Shown here one piece after another: positions 1 through 13,162 of a stretch of 64,000 nt of DNA. The stretch comes from Tillus elongatus (taxonomy: Eukaryota > Arthropoda > Insecta > Coleoptera > Cleridae): NCBI GenBank assembly GCA_964006375.1, contig OZ023263.1:138169173-138233172 (forward strand). Reading direction: 5' to 3'. The notes beneath the pieces were generated by a model that was not told the DNA's origin, did no database searches, and saw only the letters and a list, made by a program, of their open reading frames with translations. Both the position numbers and the translations under genes were made by a program. Position 1 is the stretch's first letter. Each line of letters starts with the position of its first letter.

Positions 1-652
<652 letters not shown>

Positions 653-1957
653 GCTTTTAAATTATTATGCTCAAGGTGTGCTGTGTCAAACCAGGCATTT
701 CTGTTTAATTTGATGTGTGTTTGTTTGGAAAGTTTAAATGCGGAGAAGTTTGTGTAGTTTTTGAAAGCAATTGCTGTTGCTTGAATTCGAAGAAACGAAT
801 AGTTCGTAATAAGGTTGGTGTTAAAACAAGAACTCTCCAAGTATATTAGATTTTCTAGTTAAATTTACCAAATAAGATAATTAAATAAAGAAAATTAATT
901 TTAAAAGAACTAAAGTACATTATTTTCAGACTCACTATTAACACTCCTTTTTAGGAATAAGAGACTTTATGCGTTTGATCTCAAACGTTTGTGTTTTCAC
1001 TACCGCAATTAACAAATGAGAGTAAATAAAAAATAGAAAGTTCATCTGAGGTTGGTTTCTATTTTTAAGTGAATAGTTATTGCGCTTGTTTACATGTTCT
1101 CAAGTTTTATCTGCTTGCCGTGAGCACAGCATAATCAACAGTTATGCTGTGCCGTGAGTACAGACTCACCGTTTTTTTTGTACCACGGCCAGCCCACGCT
1201 AACCCACATACCATTTAAAATTTAATTATATAAAAGAACTAGGTATAACACGTTCTCCATTCATGAATTCTACTAAATATGTAAGCACATATGAGTGGTT
1301 ATAAAAGTATATGAGCCCATTAGTATACAGCAAGCCATCGTAAAACAAACCTATAAAATCGGAGAGTAGACACAACAAAATAAATAAGATTGAGAATAAA
1401 TCACCCGCGGCAAGGTCCCAAGACTACCTTATGCCCCAAAAATTTGTCTGAGAAGTGGTCCCTAGATGTGGCTTCCGAATAAACCAATATGACAGTTTCC
1501 GTTTTATATGTTTCCGAAACGTATTGTGCTATTTGTAATGGGTATTATTTTCTATTAAGTCGGATAAAGCCGCTTAAATGCTGACATAAGCGTGCCAGTA
1601 TGTAGGTAGCTGATTGTTTATAGTAAGACAGGTATTCTTAAAAGAGTAGAGCCTGTACCCGTGGGTCGTACGAGTTTTTTTCTTAGGAGATTTCTTTAGT
1701 TTGCATGACATTACGAAATCACTTCGTTAGCTTCATTGCATATTCCTTGATATCGTTGGAGTGAATCAAAAGTGATGCCTCATATAATTTTGAGGATGCT
1801 TGATTTCATTTTTTTAAAATAGAAACTCATATTACTTAAAGGGTTGGTATTTTTTATATACAATATTACATAACTGTCTGCCTTCTTGGGGCTAAAACTT
1901 ATATGTTTCTTATTTAGTTGATGAGCAAATTTAGCGGCATGTTTTTTTTGCTGCTTC
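653..1957. other. Unassigned AT-rich sequence
   Basis: I recognise no gene or element in this 1.3 kb. Short open frames on the minus strand (613-840, 1780-1962) have no recognisable domain. The one structured spot is a perfect 11-bp hairpin at 1124-1152 (arm GCACAGCATAA, 7-nt loop), flanked on both sides by the direct repeat GCCGTGAG. Confidence 0.5.
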
Positions 1958-1965
1958 ATCATTAT

Positions 1966-4732
1966 CAGGGGCGTGCGGTGACATTTTAAATAAGGGAAGC
2001 AATTTTCAGCAATTTACCTATTTGTAGTGTAACTCATTTCTTCTGTCGTTTTTGGCAAATTCGTCAATAATGTCGTCATAAAACTGTGGATTCTGGGACA
2101 TTTCCTGGACGAGGCTATTTTCAACTGACAAAATTGAAATTTGAGAAAGTCTTTCCTGTCCTGTTGAATTCCTAACAAAACTCTTGATACGTTTCAATGT
2201 AGAAAAATTTCGTTCTACAGATGCACTAGTAGCAGGAATTGTTAATACTAATTCACATAATTTGAACACTTCAGAATATGCATTTTCCAATTTTGATTGT
2301 TTTAAGAAAGTTAAAAGTTCACTTGCGTTAGTTTTTGTGTCAATAACATCGGTTTCATAAATGACTGTAAGTTCTGATCGTAATAAGGCTTTGTCAAAAT
2401 AATGTGCATAGTGGTGGAATAATGATTTGAATGAATCTTCTGGGAAATGTATCCCTTTAAATCCTCCAAAATTACACATTTCAAGAAATTTCAGGTCACT
2501 GAGATGATAAAATCTGCAGTTAATTTGCTGCTGAATTTGATCTATGATTTCGTAGAAAAGGCGGCGATAAGAAATTTGAAGGTCTCCCACATTATCAGTG
2601 CGCAGATGCTTTCTTCGTGGCTCCACTTCTCCTAATTCAATTGTTTTTTCCCAGAACTTATCAAATTCATTCCTTTTTTGAATTATAATGGATTTAAATT
2701 CACTAATTTTTTTCAGGCAAAAACCAATGTCATTTGTTTTACATTGCAATATGTTAAATACATTATCTGAAAACGGAAATATTTCCGAAAATATATTAAG
2801 TAAAAAATTAAAATTAAACTCTCTTTTCAAACCATCCAAAAATCCTCTACAACTATTTATTGTTTCTGCGTCCCAATTTTTGCTATTTTCCATAATATTT
2901 TCAAAAAGCTCAATTAACGATTCACGGTGTTCAAATACAGTTAACACAAGCCTGCCGTTGTAGTTCCATCGCGTTGCAGCTACTTTGGGTAAACGTTTTT
3001 TAACAATTGAGTCTAAGGCTTGTGTGCGCTTCGTAGATTTGGAAAAAAAGCAGCCATTCCACTTAGGGTAGCAAAAAACACTTTACATTCTTTAATATGA
3101 TTTATAGATTGGGATAAAATTTAATTTAATTTATGAGCACAACAGTGTACAAATAAAGCACTGGAGAACGTTTCCCGGACTTTAGCTTGAAGACCTCCTA
3201 AATGTCCGGCCATAACAGCAGCCCCATCATAGCTTTGGGCAATTAATTTATTATCAGCCTCCTCAATATCTTTCATAATATTAGGCACAATTTTATATAG
3301 AGCGTTTGCGGTACGATCTTCCGTCACATTTTTAAAGCCTAAAAATCTTTCTTGTACACTCCCATCTATTTTTACGTAGCGTATTACTACAGATAGTTGA
3401 CTTAAATTAGTTACATCGGTTGTTTCATCTAGAACAATAGCAATGAAACGAGTCTGTTTAATTTCCGATTAAATTCTGTTCAAAATAATAGTGGCAGCAG
3501 CCGAAATTAAATCATTCTGAATGTGATTTGATGTCCCGCGAAAAACGTTAGACTGTTCCAAGTGATTTTTTAAACAAATGTCGTACTTGACTATTAAAGA
3601 AACTAGGTCTTGAAAGTTTTCTCTATTTGCACATGTAGTTGTTTCGTCATGACCTCTGAAGCCCAATTCATGCTGACCAAGAAAACACACAACATCAATA
3701 AGTCTTTTTAATATGTTTCTGTTTTTATCAACCAATTCATTGTGTTGGCGATGACTAATTTCTAGCTGCTTGTCAACGGCATGTTCAATTCGCGTTTTTC
3801 CAAAGACACTTAATTTTAAAATGCTCTGTAAATGCGCTTTAGACATAACATGTCTTTTTACTACTTTATGTAGATTATTCAAGTCGGAAAACCCACTTTT
3901 ATTCCACACGCCCTTTTCAGTCACAAATAGACTACAAGGCCAACAAAACAGTTTATTCCTGATTTCACAACCCGTTAACCATTCATATTGTTTATAAGTT
4001 TTTTCGGCGTTGAAATGTCGAATACATGTTTTAATTCTTGTACTTAAATTTTTTAGAGTAGGTTTCGGCCTACCTTTATTAATAATAGCAAGTTTTTCAG
4101 CAAACTGTAAAGCTGAAAATCCTTTGGTCATCAAAAATACACAACACAATCAGTTATTATTACCACTTGTTTGTAAAGTTTGTAAATCACCACCCCCACC
4201 GCCGCCGCTGTTAAAAGCTGATGTACTTGTAGTCATATTAATACTCATAAAATGCCAATGTATTTAACTTAGTCGACTGCTTATATTTACGAAATAATAC
4301 GAGACATCCTCTTTGTATGTGTAGCGCGGGTCTTACCGGTAAAATACGTTCTAAAAATACACGTACACACGTCGAGCGAGCGAGCGTTTCTCCTCAAGTG
4401 GTCTGCTGACTACATGTATTTAACGAAAGTCATTGCATCCACCCGTAGTATCAGGTTCATGCTGATCGTTGGCGGAGCATTTACTGCGACGACGTTCTTG
4501 CGAAGAGCGCATATACAAACAAGTGATGATGCATAATAAATAATTATGTGTGTGAGCTTGCGAACTAAAATTTTTAATAATTAAATTAGTTTCAGAATTT
4601 GAAATTTAATATTTAAAATACAAAAGAGATTTTAAATATTGCGGTTTAATATAAATTATTTTTTAGTAGGTATGTAGTCGTTATTTTAAGGGAAGCAATG
4701 CTTCCCTTGCTTCCATGGACCGCACGCCACTA
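1966..4732 (-). mobile_element. hAT DNA transposon (hAT-1), complete but dead
   Basis: The ends are CAGGGGCGTGCGG on the left and the inverse of TAGTGGCGTGCGG on the right. They are flanked by the exact 8-bp duplication ATCATTAT at 1958-1965 and 4733-4740. An 8-bp target duplication, short terminal inverted repeats starting CAG/TAG, and an internal hAT transposase on the minus strand define the superfamily. Its length of 2767 bp is normal for an autonomous hAT. Further GGGAAGCAA repeats sit just inside both ends. The ends suggest an intact insertion, but the gene is disabled. Confidence 0.92.
2018..4248 (-). pseudogene. hAT transposase pseudogene, ZMYM1/TTF-finger type
   Basis: The frame reads from an ATG at 4248 to a stop at 2018. 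The N-terminal part has a TTF-type zinc-finger region (CWPCSLF, then H and KAH spaced as in that family). A DUF4371-like catalytic region follows, with LDETTD and SYDGAAVMAG. The C-terminal dimerisation domain carries the hallmark SVERNFSTLKRIKSFVRN near the end. The reading frame is interrupted by stops at 4150-4152 (TGA), 3469-3471 (TAA) and 3121-3123 (TAA), and by a one-base slip in a T run near 3040. The protein would have cut and joined element ends in the nucleus, but this copy cannot make it. Family assignment is firm from the motifs; the subfamily is inferred. Confidence 0.9.
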
Positions 4733-4740
4733 ATCATTAT

Positions 4741-4999
4741 GTATTTACAATTACCAGTAATCTAGATTGTAGTTGTATAGAAACTGACGGTTTGCTTATT
4801 AATGTCTATATTTGCTTGCTACTGTTTTCGTTTGGTCTAATTGAAAATTGTTGTCAAACTTGTGTTTCTGTTTGATGTTCGTTTCAGATTATAATTTGAT
4901 AGCTTATTACATTTGGTAGTAAAAACAAAACAATTGTCTTTTGAATTTATTCAATGGCGTATTATCGGTTGCCTAAAAGATCAGTATTAGATAGACGTT
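4741..4999. other. Unassigned AT-rich sequence between hAT-1 and SINE
   Basis: I see no gene or recognisable repeat here. It is probably the continuation of the sequence into which hAT-1 inserted, because the 8-bp duplication places it next to the bases left of 1958. Confidence 0.4.
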
Positions 5000-5275
5000 G
5001 TGCAGCTTTGGTGGCCCAGTGGTAAGATCGTGTGTCTATGAAGCCAATGGTCGTGTGTTCGATCCCAGTAGAAGCATCATTTCACTTTTTCGTTTCATAT
5101 TGTAAAATAAGCATTAACCAAGGTTGTGACCTTGTGTTTGGGCTATCTGAATGGCTGCACATTTCCTGCTTAGGAGAGGTAGTAAAGAGTTCTGCAAAAA
5201 TTTCAGAAAGGTCAAGTCAAACTGCTCTCTGCGTCCCTTGGTCATAGTGAAAATAAGCAGACGTCGAAGAAACAA
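5000..5275 (+). mobile_element. tRNA-derived SINE, copy 1
   Basis: The head resembles a tRNA with an A box (GTGGCCCAGTGGTAAG, about 5010) and a B box (GTGTTCGATCCCAG, about 5058). The body shares blocks with the minus-strand copy at 37026-37378: CACTTTTTC just after the head, then AAACTGCTC, TTGGTCATAGT and GACGT followed by GAAGAAAC near the tail. It would be transcribed by RNA polymerase III from the internal boxes and moved by a partner LINE. No clear target duplication is visible, and it is more diverged than copy 2. Confidence 0.7.
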
Positions 5276-5382
5276 AATACAGATTTACAGATATATGTTT
5301 TCCTATGTTTTTAGGGCTACATTGACATTTTAAAATTGGTAAAATGTTTCCCACATTGTTTCCTCACTTTTCCTCCTTTTTT

Positions 5383-5642
<260 letters not shown>

Positions 5643-5724
5643 TTGGAAAAAGTGAGGCAGTGTTTTCTTCGAAACAAATGAAGGTATCATTATAAAATTT
5701 TAGGATGATAATTTGGCGTAGGCT

Positions 5725-7437
5725 TTGCATTTTTTAGAGGACACATCACATCTATATGACGTCAGCGTTTAGTGTACCTCCGCCATCTTGAATTTCTTTG
5801 AATGGCAAGATAGGTCGAGTGATATATCAAAAGAGCTTATTTCTTCCTCTTTTTAAACATACTAGTGACGTATCACATTACTAAAGAGATAAGCATGAAA
5901 TTAATGAACAAATGAGTAAAGAAAATATAATTGCAGAACACATACAACAGCACACAAGAAAATGTTTCTGAAAAACGAACCAATTAACAGATTTTTTATT
6001 ACAAGTACTCGAAATGTTGGCTATTCGTTTCTTGGCAATAATTCAGTCTGTCTTGGAAGCCACGGATTGAACTGTTGACAAGTGCTGGAGGAATCGCCTG
6101 CATTTCGAGACAAATTCGAGTTTTTAAATCATGTAAATTAGTTGGCCTGTTTACGTACACTTGGTTTTTATGTAACTCCACAGAAAATTTTTTGTGTAGA
6201 CAAAGCAGGTGATCTTGCTGGCCACTCAATCACACCCCGCCGACCAATCTATCTCTGAAGAAAAATTTCATTTAAATACTGCCTAACGCCGCTGTGGTAG
6301 TGTACTGGTGCACCATCTTGTTGAAAATAGAGTTGCATATTTGGAAATAAATTGTTTATATCAGGTATGATTTGCCGTTGTAGGAGATCGAGATATTTTG
6401 CACTGGTTAGCGTACCTTCAATGAAAAAAAGGTCCTATCAAATGATTTCTTGCCAAACCAGCCCACACATTAACTTTTCGTAGACATTGTGTATGACCTT
6501 CCTCCATCCAGTGTGGATTAGAATCTGACCAGTACCGGGAATTATGCCTGCTAACAGTACCATTTAAACAGAACGTGGCTTCGTCACTGAATATAACACA
6601 ATCTAAAAAAATATTTTCTTCATTAATATTTTCTGTAACTATTTCATAGAATTCTAGTCGTCTATCGAAATCATCTTCACTTAATTCTTGGTGAATTTGA
6701 AGTTTGTAAGGGTGAAAGTTATTGTTGTGCAAAATTGTTCGTACCGACTTTCTGTCACGTCATGATTCCTTGACAATTCTGATGTAGATGTTCTAGGATT
6801 CTCCTGCACATCTAGAAGAATATTAAACATTTTTGTGGTTACTGTGATCGGTCGGCCAGATCTTGGACGATTCATCTCGCTACCTACCAGTTTCATTAAA
6901 TTTATTCATTATTCTCACCACCGTCGATTTGCTTATAGGAGGGCGCTGGGAATTTAAATTGTTGAAAAGATGACTTGCTTCTTGATAGGAACGTTTTCGG
7001 TCACTATATCCGATCATCATGAATATCTGTATGCGTTCTCTTTCTAATAAGTTTGCGCTTATTAGCTGTAATTCAATTATAGAAACTGTACCTAGGTTAA
7101 ATGTGTATCAGTTACAAATACAACTGAATTTTATCAACTCTCACAATTTTTGCCAAAGCAACGCTATGTCTTTGACATTTCACGAGTGCCCATTACGGTT
7201 TTTTTGTTTTGAATAAACAGCTATCAGGTCTGAACAAATAATAATGCAAATTGAAGTAAAATTAAAAAGACTGCAATTTTCTAGGGTATTTTCTTGGTAA
7301 TGTGATACGTCACTAGTATGTTCGAAAATATTTTTTTGATATATCACTCGACCTGCGTTGCCGTTAAAAAAAATCAGGATGGCGGCGGTACACTAAACGC
7401 TGAATATAGATGTGATGTGTCCTCTAAAAAAATGCAA
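5725..7437 (-). mobile_element. Mariner-like element with about 160-bp inverted repeats (MLE-1)
   Basis: The left end (TTGCATTTTTTAGAGGACAC) is the inverse of the right end near 7420-7437. The match continues inward through the CACTAAACGC and TGATACGTCACTAG blocks for about 160 bases on each side. Between the repeats lies a mariner-type transposase pseudogene on the minus strand. The size of 1.7 kb fits the superfamily. I could not confirm a TA duplication because the repeat ends lie in runs of T and A. Confidence 0.82.
5999..7020 (-). pseudogene. Mariner-like transposase pseudogene
   Basis: In the right order, but in different frames, are an N-terminal helix-turn-helix (SYQEASHLFNN, then STVVRIMNKF), the linker RPRSGRPITVTT, a second helix-turn-helix (TSTSELSRNHDVTES), HPYKLQIHQELSEDDFDRR and the DDE/D catalytic core. 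The first aspartate is in FSDEATF (about 6580) and the second in FQQDGAP (about 6330). The third, expected in the ARSPDLSPLD motif, is altered (ARSPALS) and followed by a frameshift and stops. The C-terminal segment resumes at 6229-5999. The enzyme is certainly inactive. Confidence 0.85.
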
Positions 7438-8799
7438 GTAACAAAGTCAATTTTCTAGTAGAACCTAAAATAAAAATAAATAACATAGACACATAGAAAT
7501 AGATAAATATCTACAACTATAAGTGAAAGCCATTGTTAACTATATATTTTTATAAAGTCAAAGTAATTGAGATCGAGCATAACATAGTTATTAAGCAAAA
7601 AGCATGTAGCCAGACCATGACTGTATTTAATATAAAATGTGACAAACAATATCAAAACGTGAATTGGCACTGTATTCAGAACAGCAAAAACTATAGTCCG
7701 AGTACAAAACGTTTGAAAAGATTTTGTTAATATAAGAAAATGTTGAATTGTGACTAATTTAAGAAAAGTTTGTGTACTTTCAGGAATAAGTTGTGAATGA
7801 TTTTAAATAATTTGATTCAGTTTAGAACAAACAGGTTAGAAAATTATAACTAATAGGAATTTAAACTTACCGGTTAAATAACATACATTTGACTTGTGCA
7901 CAATGAATTCCATATTTGTTAATTAATATTTAAAAGGAAATAACCTTTTTGGAGTGATTTTGAGAATCTGCCATGTTATTGGACCTAATCTGAAAAACAA
8001 ACAAATAGAATTATAGAAAGTATTTCAAACTGTAATAATCTAATTGTATTGGTTAATGAGAAAAAATTGAAGAGATCCGGAAAGAAAATTGGAAGAACGA
8101 AGGTGAAGACCGAACGCAGTAACACGGTTGTAAAACTAACGCGTTGTAAAGATGCAATAAAAAGGAAAAGGTGATAAATTAAACTGAATTAACCTAATAA
8201 AATGATACGTGTAATGCTTACCTAATAGCAGATGTGTAATAAGCACAACTAAAGTCCACAGGATAAATGATATATCGAAAATAATGTTCACGTAAACCGA
8301 CGCCACTTTGAACAAAGGTATCTAATTGCACAAACTTGTACATTTCAGTTTCATTGCAGGAAATTGGGGGTCATATAACCTCAAAATAAATCAGAAGCAA
8401 GCAGCAGAAGCAAAACAGCCGTTAAAAGGAGTCAATATTGCCAAAATAACAACAATTTCAAGTCAAAGGCAAGTAGAAACAGAGAGCCGCCGAAATGTAA
8501 AAAAGCGCGGTTGTCATGACGATGCAAGTATGACGATCCAAAAACGAGAGTAGTTTAAAAATTTAATATTTGCATTATTGTAAAGTAAATTTTGCACATA
8601 AGAAATTAAAAATTGATTAGAAAGGGATACTAAATGAGTAATAACAAAATAGTTTGTTCATAAACTCAAAGTATTTCTCAATCAAAAATAAAAGTTTCAT
8701 GTTCTGTTTACAAATTAACAAGCTTTAAATTGTTTTTCTTTCATTGACTAAATAAAAATATATAGTTGAAATGGAAAATATTCTGGTAAAGGAATCTGT
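7438..8799. other. Unassigned AT-rich sequence
   Basis: I recognise no gene or repeat family. The two open frames of 65-75 codons (7533-7730 and 8326-8553) show no domain, signal peptide or compositional bias. I do not call them genes. Confidence 0.4.
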
Positions 8800-8837
8800 A
8801 AAAGGGTAATAGGCAGGTTGGCGCTAACTCATAGCCA

Positions 8838-10140
8838 ATTATTTTAACAATAATTTTGCTACTGTAGGTTAAAAACTGGAGGATAATATTAAGAAAGACC
8901 CCAGTTATAAACCTACTAGAATTGTAATCAGAAATTCAATATTCATAAGTCATACAGATGCAGGGGAGGTTGGTTTTATCATAAAATCTTTGAAGAATAG
9001 CAAGGCGGTGGGGGTCGATAATCTGAGAGTGGACACTTTAAGAGAGATATCGGATTTAATATCCTTTCCGCTGGCATACATTATTAACAGATGTATTGAC
9101 GTTGGGTATTTTCCTGTGGTTTTCAATCGGTCTCTGATTCTCGCTGTCTTCAAGAATGGAGATAAAACCAATATAAACAAAAAACCTATATCTCTGATCA
9201 CAAATTTTGTGAAAATATTTGAGAACATTTTGAAGCGGAGGCTGAATGATTACTTGTACAAATAGGGTGTCATATCCAACAGGCAGTATGGGTTTAGGAC
9301 GGGACTGTGCACTCAGGACGCCATACTGGATCTTGCTACTGAATTGTACTCTTCGCTAGATAATGGTAGACCGACAGTGTGTGTGTTCTTGGATTTGAGT
9401 AAGGCCTTTGACAGCGTGAGCCATGCCTTACTGGTAGAATCTCTTGAAGATGTGGGAGTCAGAGGCACACCTTTAAAGCCGTTTGAAAGCTATCTTGTCG
9501 ATAGGGTTCAATGTGTCGAATTTAAAAACTGCTATAGTGACCCGGCTCTGATTAAATATGGGGTTCCGCAGGGAAGTGTGTTGGGCCCGCTAATATTTAA
9601 CATTTATATGAATGGTCTGTTTTCTGCACGGAGTAGTGGGAAAATACTATCTTATGCGGATGATACGACAATAGTGTATTCAGATAGAACTTGGGATTTA
9701 TTGAGGGTAAAAGCAGAAAGTGATTTGGGAAAGATTAAGCAATGGTTTGACTACAAGCTGTTAACGATACATTTTAACAAGACCTACTATTTACCTGTTG
9801 CTTGTTTACAGTCATCTTTGCCGGATTATGAAAGCTTTAGGGTATTTGATGAATCAGCGATAAGGTTGGAAAAGAGCGTCAAGTATCTTGGAATTTTTGT
9901 CGACTGTACTCTGAGGTAGGAGGTACATTGTAACTATGTAGTTCGGAAGATACAGATGTTGATATCTAAGTTTAAAATTTTAATGATATCTACGACTTGA
10001 AAGAACTTATAATGTTATATTGCTCCTTAGTTGAGTCACACATCAAATATGGCATATTAGGATGGAGAGGTGTGTCAAAGACTATAACTAAAAAGGCAGA
10101 AATTGCACAAAAGGCAATTTTAAAGATAATTCATTAAAAA
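8838..10140 (+). pseudogene. Non-LTR reverse transcriptase, N-terminal and catalytic part
   Basis: The frame begins with ANYFNNNFATVG-like sequence. It contains the finger-region motif AVGVDNL, the catalytic A block LDLSKAFDSVSH (about 9392), GVPQGSVLGPLIFN (about 9560) and the catalytic YADDT (about 9655). A thumb region follows (HIKYGILGW, KKAEIAQKAILKI). Stops occur near 8870 (TAA) and at 9263-9265 (TAG), so the copy is dead. The protein would have copied its own RNA at a nicked chromosomal site. The clade is uncertain, with Jockey, CR1 or I-like all possible. Confidence 0.85.
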
Positions 10141-10146
10141 AAAACT

Positions 10147-10460
10147 CTGGACGCAGCAAGTGCGTTATGGTAGTGAATTTTCATAAAAATGTTTTTATTG
10201 CAAATATGTGTGTTTTCTTTTTAAGAAAGCAGGCATCAATTTTGGTTACCAGTATAACCTATATAGTAAAAACAATGTGCCATGTTTCATAAAAATAACT
10301 TTATTGTGTGAAAATGTACCAAGATTTCCAAAAGTAGACTTAAAGTGTTCCCGGAAAAACTCGTTTCTTGGTCAACCTTATAGGTTAATAGCAAATTGGG
10401 CTATTCAAATATGAAGGATTTGATCAAAGTTCGCTACCATAACGCACTTGCTTCATCCAG
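10147..10460. mobile_element. 314-bp MITE with long terminal inverted repeats (copy 1)
   Basis: The left end CTGGACGCAGCAAGTGCG, continuing GTTATGGTAGTGAATTTTC, is the inverse of the right end, which reads GCTACCATAACGCACTTGC before CTTCATCCAG. The interior has no coding capacity. The element at 47485-47790 is the same in reverse orientation, with a matching interior (around TAAGAAAGCAGGCAT and CCAGTATAACCTATATAGTA). The same terminal sequence forms one end of the microsatellite-bearing elements. Confidence 0.85.
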
Positions 10461-10899
10461 AATTTCTTTTCTTACAAACATGCATTATATTTCGATGGAA
10501 AATGCAATAACATAAGGCGTGTTTGATTAAAAAAAAAGAAAATTTGTATCGCCAATGACTTATCGGCCATCCTGTGATTGTAGAAATATTTTTTAAGATG
10601 TAGCTCAAGACACCCTATAATTAATATATACAAATCTTGTATAATAACGGATATATTGAGCTTTATTGATTTTTTACGAAAATTCGACAAAAATTATATA
10701 CCATTAAACGATAAACTCTATAGCTAAGGCTACTGCCAAGCATCAGGGAAAGCGTCTATTTCAAATGAATTTTCTGGAAACATTTTAGTAAAATGAAGGA
10801 CAATGACTGTTGAAACTAAGACTTCAGTGTTTGTAAAACATCCTTCTTGAGACATTTGATTTCCATAGCCCGTATTAGTTTCAAGTTATTTGCCAAAAT

Positions 10900-11222
10900 G
10901 TTGCCGATTTTGACGTTTTAAGTCGCAACTTTGACGTTTTGAGGAAAACCCAAATTTATTTTTCTTTAAATGCCTATAACTTTTTTGTCTTTTGACATAC
11001 AGAGCTAAATTTTGGTAGGTAACTTACCTATAAGGACATAAATTTGAACCAAATTTGGTTGCCCTTACTTTGTTAATTCGGGAGATATAATTTTTTTTCG
11101 AAAGAAAACACAAAATTTTCCTGGAAAACCTGGGCAACGAACTTATCCAAGCCATTTGCAAAAGGAATTTATTCACCAAATTTAATCAAAATCGGCCTTT
11201 TATTTTTTGAGTTATCGGTGTG

Positions 11223-11306
<84 letters not shown>

Positions 11307-11438
11307 ATATAAAAATTCAAACTGACCCCGGATATGTGTTCTGGGGGGCCTAATTAGCGCTCATTTGAAGAAATTTTTTCAAAATTCAAAAGTCGAGATC
11401 TCCTCATTAGTGAATTTTTTAAAGAAAATTCACTAAAA
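10900..11438 (-). mobile_element. Microsatellite-bearing element, copy C
   Basis: In reverse orientation it shows the conserved right block (CGAACTTATCCAAGCCATTT, TTTTGAGTTATCGGTGTGAT), about 80 bases of (AT)n at 11226-11302, and the left block (GACCCCGGATATG, AGTCGAGATCTCCTCATTAG). It ends in the near-palindrome GTGAATTTT...AAAATTCAC at about 11411-11436. The outer part of its right half is diverged and the start is approximate. Confidence 0.72.
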
Positions 11439-11440
11439 AG

Positions 11441-11830
11441 AGCCACGTACTCAACTGAGAGATTATATAAGGAGTCAGCTGTGATGTACCCCAGAAACTT
11501 ATTTTGTACTGAGTGTATTGTACCGTAACATAAGTTTAAGAGTGGATTAATACACACCGGCCACTGATATAATACATCAACTGACAATTACATAGTGCCA
11601 TTCGTGAACAGGGCCGTTGGACAGAAGATTTTTCTATATATGGGGCCAAAGCTATATAATACGAATCCTCAGGAATTGAGGAATACTGCTTCTCTGAGTA
11701 ACTTCAAAAGAAACATTAGGCAACATACCCTGTCTTTGGACCGTGAACTGGTGCATGGATACATAAACTGAGTTTTGGATGTTTGTGACTTTGGCAGACG
11801 ACGAGTGATCTTTTTGCGGCTGATGTATGG
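11441..11830 (+). pseudogene. Non-LTR reverse transcriptase, C-terminal end
   Basis: The translation contains RNLFCTECIV and the motif MGPKLYNTNPQELRN followed by SLSNFKRNIR. This matches the conserved GPKLYNSLP-type end of Jockey/CR1-like polyproteins. It continues the RT frame that was broken at 10146, after about 1.3 kb of inserted DNA. Stops in the frame show decay. Continuity with the upstream half is inferred from order and orientation. Confidence 0.65.
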
Positions 11831-12252
11831 ATGCCATTTTGCCATTTACTTTTTAAAATTTTGTTGCTATAATGTTGTTATGATGAATGATCTTTTGGTG
11901 TAACGTATTGGAGATATTTATAGATTTTATTTTTTATAGTTTGTATTGTTTATACTTTTTATACTGTTGTACATAGATGTATACTTTTATAATATGCGCT
12001 AGTTGTCCGGATGGCCAGTATTTTGTAGTTATTTCCGTTATGTGTGTGCGCATGTGTGTGTATATGTGGATGAGTGGATACGGGTGTATGTGAGATTTAC
12101 TATAAAAGGAAACGATTTGCTTAATAGTTTTATTAACGTTTTTGTAATTTAATCACAGACAGGATCTTTCCTAAGTGATATATTTGTTATTTATTGCCTT
12201 ATTTTGTATTTTCTGTTGGTTTATATTTGTTTCAAAATATGGTTTAATAAAC

Positions 12253-12359
<107 letters not shown>

Positions 12360-12694
12360 ACAAAACAAACAGTGAAATTTGTTAAGTACACTTGGAGAAC
12401 CTAAATCACCACAACACATATTTTTTAAAGACCTTACGATCGTTTCACTGACCACGTCGGCATCATCAGATGATGAAACGATTCTAAACTAAATTAACAG
12501 CTACAATGTATTTATATCACACCTAGGTAGACGAACTAAGCCGAGGTAAAAATTGTAGTCGGAGACCCATCGTTTGTCTATTGTGTCAATATTTTACGGA
12601 CGAGGTCGACGAACTACTTTAAACTTCTGGTTGACAAATTTATGAGCTTTTATCTAATTTAAAGGATAATTACCTTATAATGAAAGGTGCCGCG

Positions 12695-13119
12695 ACTTAA
12701 CTTTACGGTGAAGAGGTTTGAATTTTAAAAAACAATTTATTCACTACTTTACAAAATGACTACTTAATACAATAATAATACTATAAAATTAGATACAATT
12801 ATAAATATCAACATAAGTGTGATATAAAAAGGTTAGCACACGATGTGCCTGGCTTAACTTGGAAACAAGAATGAACGACGCTATGCAAGCGTTCAGTCTA
12901 TTTATAATAACCCCCTGGGAGTGGCACTATTGTCTTCCCAAGGTAACTTTGGGTTTCGCTGACTGTTTCCCACGTGTGGTCTTCTGTTTACTGCGTCGTC
13001 CAAGGTTTGCACATCAACTTATTTGAAGGCGCCTTGTATCCTCCTGATGACTCGGCTATTCTGTTCATGGGGAAGCGACTTGGTGTTACAGTGGCTCATT
13101 GTTGGTGGTCCATTTATCT
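12695..13119 (-). repeat. Errantivirus 3' LTR
   Basis: This 425-bp LTR matches 18982-19405. On the minus strand it starts AGATAAATGGACC and ends AAGTTAAGT. Confidence 0.93.
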
Positions 13120-13133
13120 CCTCCCCTTTTTGA
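13120..13133 (-). promoter_or_regulatory. Polypurine tract of the errantivirus
   Basis: On the minus strand the run CAAAAAGGGGAGG directly precedes the 3' LTR, as expected of the plus-strand DNA primer site. Confidence 0.8.
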
Positions 13134-13162
13134 AGAACGAAGCTACGGTTCGTTCCGGATTT

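Noticed and set aside
8326..8553. Candidate 75-codon gene
   Set aside because: No domain, promoter or neighbouring support; length is within chance expectation.
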